From the NCBI GenBank assembly GCA_002337385.1, contig DDFY01000031.1:468-16308 (forward strand): 15,841 nt of DNA, given 5' to 3'. Of the stretch, positions 14,040 through 15,841 are shown piece after piece. Each line of letters starts with the position of its first letter. The stretch's first letter is position 1. The notes beneath the pieces are model-generated. The model had not been told where the DNA came from. It made no database searches and was given only the letters and a program-made list of their open reading frames with translations. This DNA comes from Erythrobacter sp. UBA1916. Lineage in GTDB: Bacteria; Pseudomonadota; Alphaproteobacteria; Sphingomonadales; Sphingomonadaceae. The position numbers and the translations under genes were made by a program.

Positions 14040-14885
14040 TCAGGTCCGGCAGTGCGCGTCGAGGAACTTTGCCCAATCCTTGAAAGCCGGCGGCGGCGGG
14101 TCGCGGCGGATGATGAGCCCGGGACGGGGATATTTCGCTTCGGCGGACGCCGCGGCGCGACGCCCTTCTGGATCATTGTCCTCTGCGATCAGCAGGGTCG
14201 TAATGCCGGGTGGAATGACCAGTTGATCGAGCCGCCTGGCGCCAAGTGAGGCCCAGCAGGGGATGTCCTTGATGCGGGTGTAGGCGCCGGCAGTCTCGAA
14301 ACCTTCGGCGATCGCCAGCGTCTCGCCCCCTGCCCGGCCCCGCCATGCGCCTGTCCCAGGCACGCCGAGCATGACTTTTCGGAGGCACTTCGCTGTCGCA
14401 GGGTCGAGAAAGTTGCGCTGGATCGCGACGAGCTGCCGGATCTCGCGAACAGCAATCAGCAAAGCCGGTCGATAAACGGTTTTCGGCTTCGGGAGGTATG
14501 GGCAGCGCGAATGGAAGCGCACGTCGGCAGGCGCTGGCAACAAGTTGCGTCGCTCAAGATAGCGCTCGGCCAGCGTCCCTTTGACGCCAATGGCCTGCTC
14601 CCAGATGCGCGAGACATTGGCGCTGCCTTGCGGTCGATCCTGTTCCGGTATTGCATAATGTTGGCCGGTTCGAACCCGACGCAATTCCCGCAGAACATCA
14701 TCGCGTGCGCAACCCGCGAAGCACGTCACCAGAATGCCGCGGTCACCTTGGCGGATCGAAAGACTTGGATCGTTGTCGCCATGTGCCGGGCAACGGGCCA
14801 TAGCCCTGTAGCCGGTCCAGGTGCCGCCAAGAGCGCCTACGAGGTCAACAAGTTCCTGGGTCGGTCGTTTGGCCGTGAGTGGCAT
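14040..14885 (-). CDS. CHC2 zinc-finger / toprim domain protein, second copy
   Basis: A 281-residue paralogue of the protein at 4214-5050. The zinc ribbon is kept (Cys32 and His35 in RCPAHGD, Cys55 and Cys59 in CFAGC), as are toprim Glu194 (AIAEGFETA) and the acidic motif EDND (235-238). The block SLSIRQGDRGILVTCFAGC and the block DIPCWASLGARRLDQ are almost unchanged between copies, while residues 71-92 and the C-terminus differ. AGGAGG (14898-14893) lies 7 bp upstream of the ATG at 14885. The gene runs towards the truncated helicase with a gap of only about 75 bp, with no quinone reductase between them. It lies downstream of a RepA-type gene, so it may be co-transcribed with that gene. Confidence 0.85.
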   Translation of the reverse strand: MPLTAKRPTQELVDLVGALGGTWTGYRAMARCPAHGDNDPSLSIRQGDRGILVTCFAGCARDDVLRELRRVRTGQHYAIPEQDRPQGSANVSRIWEQAIGVKGTLAERYLERRNLLPAPADVRFHSRCPYLPKPKTVYRPALLIAVREIRQLVAIQRNFLDPATAKCLRKVMLGVPGTGAWRGRAGGETLAIAEGFETAGAYTRIKDIPCWASLGARRLDQLVIPPGITTLLIAEDNDPEGRRAAASAEAKYPRPGLIIRRDPPPPAFKDWAKFLDAHCRT

Positions 14886-15046
14886 AGGACTACCTCCTGC
14901 TCGGTAGCCACATCCCCCCTTCCCTCTTTCAGCGCATGGCGCTGTGACCCGGACCTATCAACGATGAGGGTCGGCGCGCTCACGTTGATCGCTTCATCGG
15001 GCACGACTCGGGCTCGTTCGCAGGCGACGAACGGCTCGGACATCAT
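14837..15046 (-). CDS. Small uncertain ORF between RepA and toprim genes
   Basis: A 69-codon frame opens with ATG-ATG 3 bp after the RepA stop and ends 49 bp inside the toprim gene. The first 45 codons have GC-rich third positions and a plausible composition (EPFVACERARVVPDEAINV). No clear Shine-Dalgarno is visible, and the last third is read through the toprim ribosome-binding region. It may be a small translationally coupled gene or simply the leftover of the intergenic gap. I recognise no family. Confidence 0.25.
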   Translation of the reverse strand: MMSEPFVACERARVVPDEAINVSAPTLIVDRSGSQRHALKEGRGDVATEQEVVLCHSRPNDRPRNLLTS

Positions 15047-15049
15047 CGG

Positions 15050-15841
15050 TCAATCGTCAGGCCGGTTCTTCCGCCGATCCGCATATTTGATCACGAAGGC
15101 CTCCCAGAGCCGCATCCATTCGGTGTCGGTCCGGGGCCTCTTGATATCGGCGAATCCCTTGCGGAATGCGTTGGCCATATCGTCGACTGACCAAGGATGG
15201 CCCTTAGTGAGACCGACACTCCGAAACGCCTGTTCGCGGTCGCCATAGGAAAGCGTTCCCGGCGGGAATGCGTGAAGCGGTTCGTCTGATTTCGCTGCGG
15301 GTTTCGTTGCCTGCGGAACGGTGCGAACCGATGATCTCGGTGCCGTTTCGACGCCTGGCGCCCCAACAAGTCGCAAATGGGGTCCGACCAATTTACGCTC
15401 CATCGGCGCTGGAGACGGATGAAGGACCACCTTCCTGCCGGAGAGATCGACGTTCGCATTGGGATAAACCGCCGAGACGAGCTGCATCGTCTCCCGCACC
15501 GTTTGACGAAAGCGCTTGCTGTCAGCCTCGTTGCCGAGGTGCTTTGCCAGTTGATCCCAAGAAATGATCTGCCCCTTGTCGGAGCCGATCCGTGGGAGGC
15601 GATAGGCAAGATAGGTATAGAGATCGAGCGCCGTTGGCGTCCCTTTAAGCTCCCGGATCGCTACTTCGTTTAATGGGACAGCGTGCTCGATAAGGTGACT
15701 GTAGAAGACCTCCGACATACGGATTTCCCGCGCGAAGGTGCCGTTCTTGTCGAGTGAACCAGCATATTCATTTGAGATCTTCACATCGCGGACCGCAAAG
15801 GCGTTGTCGTCCGTTTCGGTGCCATCCCAGCGAATCTGCCA
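15050..15841 (-). CDS. RepA_C-type plasmid replication protein, 5' end outside window
   Basis: The frame is open from the right edge: 19 codons (WQIRWDGTETDDNAFAV and on) precede the first GTG at 15784. They read as genuine protein, so the gene starts beyond the window. About 263 residues are visible. The central part, FYSHLIEHAVPLNEVAIREL followed by ALDLYTYLAYRLPRI and SWDQLAKHLG, is typical of the plasmid-encoded RepA (RepA_C) family, a winged-helix initiator group distinct from Rep_3. A Pro/Ser-rich linker (roughly residues 150-190) leads to a C-terminal segment with RSVGLTKGHPWSVDDMANAF. It starts a rightmost block with the second toprim and helicase genes. Together with the Rep_3 initiator it gives the window two unrelated replication proteins. 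Confidence 0.8.
   Translation of the reverse strand, partial: WQIRWDGTETDDNAFAVRDVKISNEYAGSLDKNGTFAREIRMSEVFYSHLIEHAVPLNEVAIRELKGTPTALDLYTYLAYRLPRIGSDKGQIISWDQLAKHLGNEADSKRFRQTVRETMQLVSAVYPNANVDLSGRKVVLHPSPAPMERKLVGPHLRLVGAPGVETAPRSSVRTVPQATKPAAKSDEPLHAFPPGTLSYGDREQAFRSVGLTKGHPWSVDDMANAFRKGFADIKRPRTDTEWMRLWEAFVIKYADRRKNRPDD

Overview
The window looks like part of a plasmid from a high-GC alphaproteobacterium, most likely a sphingomonad (Sphingobium, Novosphingobium or Sphingopyxis type). The grounds are the GC-rich codon use, a Rep_3-type initiator with iterons, a ParA plus small DNA-binding partner, and the pairing of a CHC2/toprim primase-like gene with a giant methyltransferase/strawberry-notch helicase gene. 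The taxonomic call is inference from gene content only.

Layout. Positions 1-114 hold the start of a minus-strand gene cut by the left edge. Positions 115-756 hold no gene I can support. Positions 757-1044 hold a DNA array with a strict 12-bp period directly in front of a ParA (1091-1777) and ribbon-helix-helix-like partner (1770-2165) operon; I read the array as the likely centromere and operator. A Rep_3-type initiator (3344-2211, minus) faces the par operon. Upstream of rep lies a gene-free origin region (about 3345-4000) with a dozen dispersed CTCACATAAA-type iterons, a reversed iteron on the rep start codon, and an orphan iteron beyond the rep stop. Rightwards follow a CHC2/toprim protein (4214-5050), a flavodoxin-fold quinone reductase (5131-5709) and the N-terminal half of a methyltransferase/strawberry-notch helicase (5847-8024).

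The helicase gene is interrupted by a RIT-like element (recombinases in trio): three overlapping tyrosine recombinase genes (8134-9366, 9363-10718, 10715-11719) between 36-bp terminal inverted repeats and 20-bp perfect palindromes. Beyond the element the other half of the same helicase gene does not follow. Instead there is a second, clearly diverged N-terminal half in the opposite orientation (13964-11784, minus), broken at the same codon, then its own toprim gene (14885-14040, minus) and a different replication protein, RepA_C type, running off the right edge (<15841-15050, minus).

Interpretation. Two related plasmid backbones, each with its own rep, toprim and helicase genes, appear to have been joined at RIT copies sitting at the same target inside homologous helicase genes, probably as a cointegrate. 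The palindromic junction could explain why the two N-terminal halves are joined tail to tail. The helicase C-terminal halves are expected elsewhere on the replicon, possibly around a second RIT copy. The most interesting elements are this RIT-mediated fusion, the 12-bp array before parA, and the scattered iterons.
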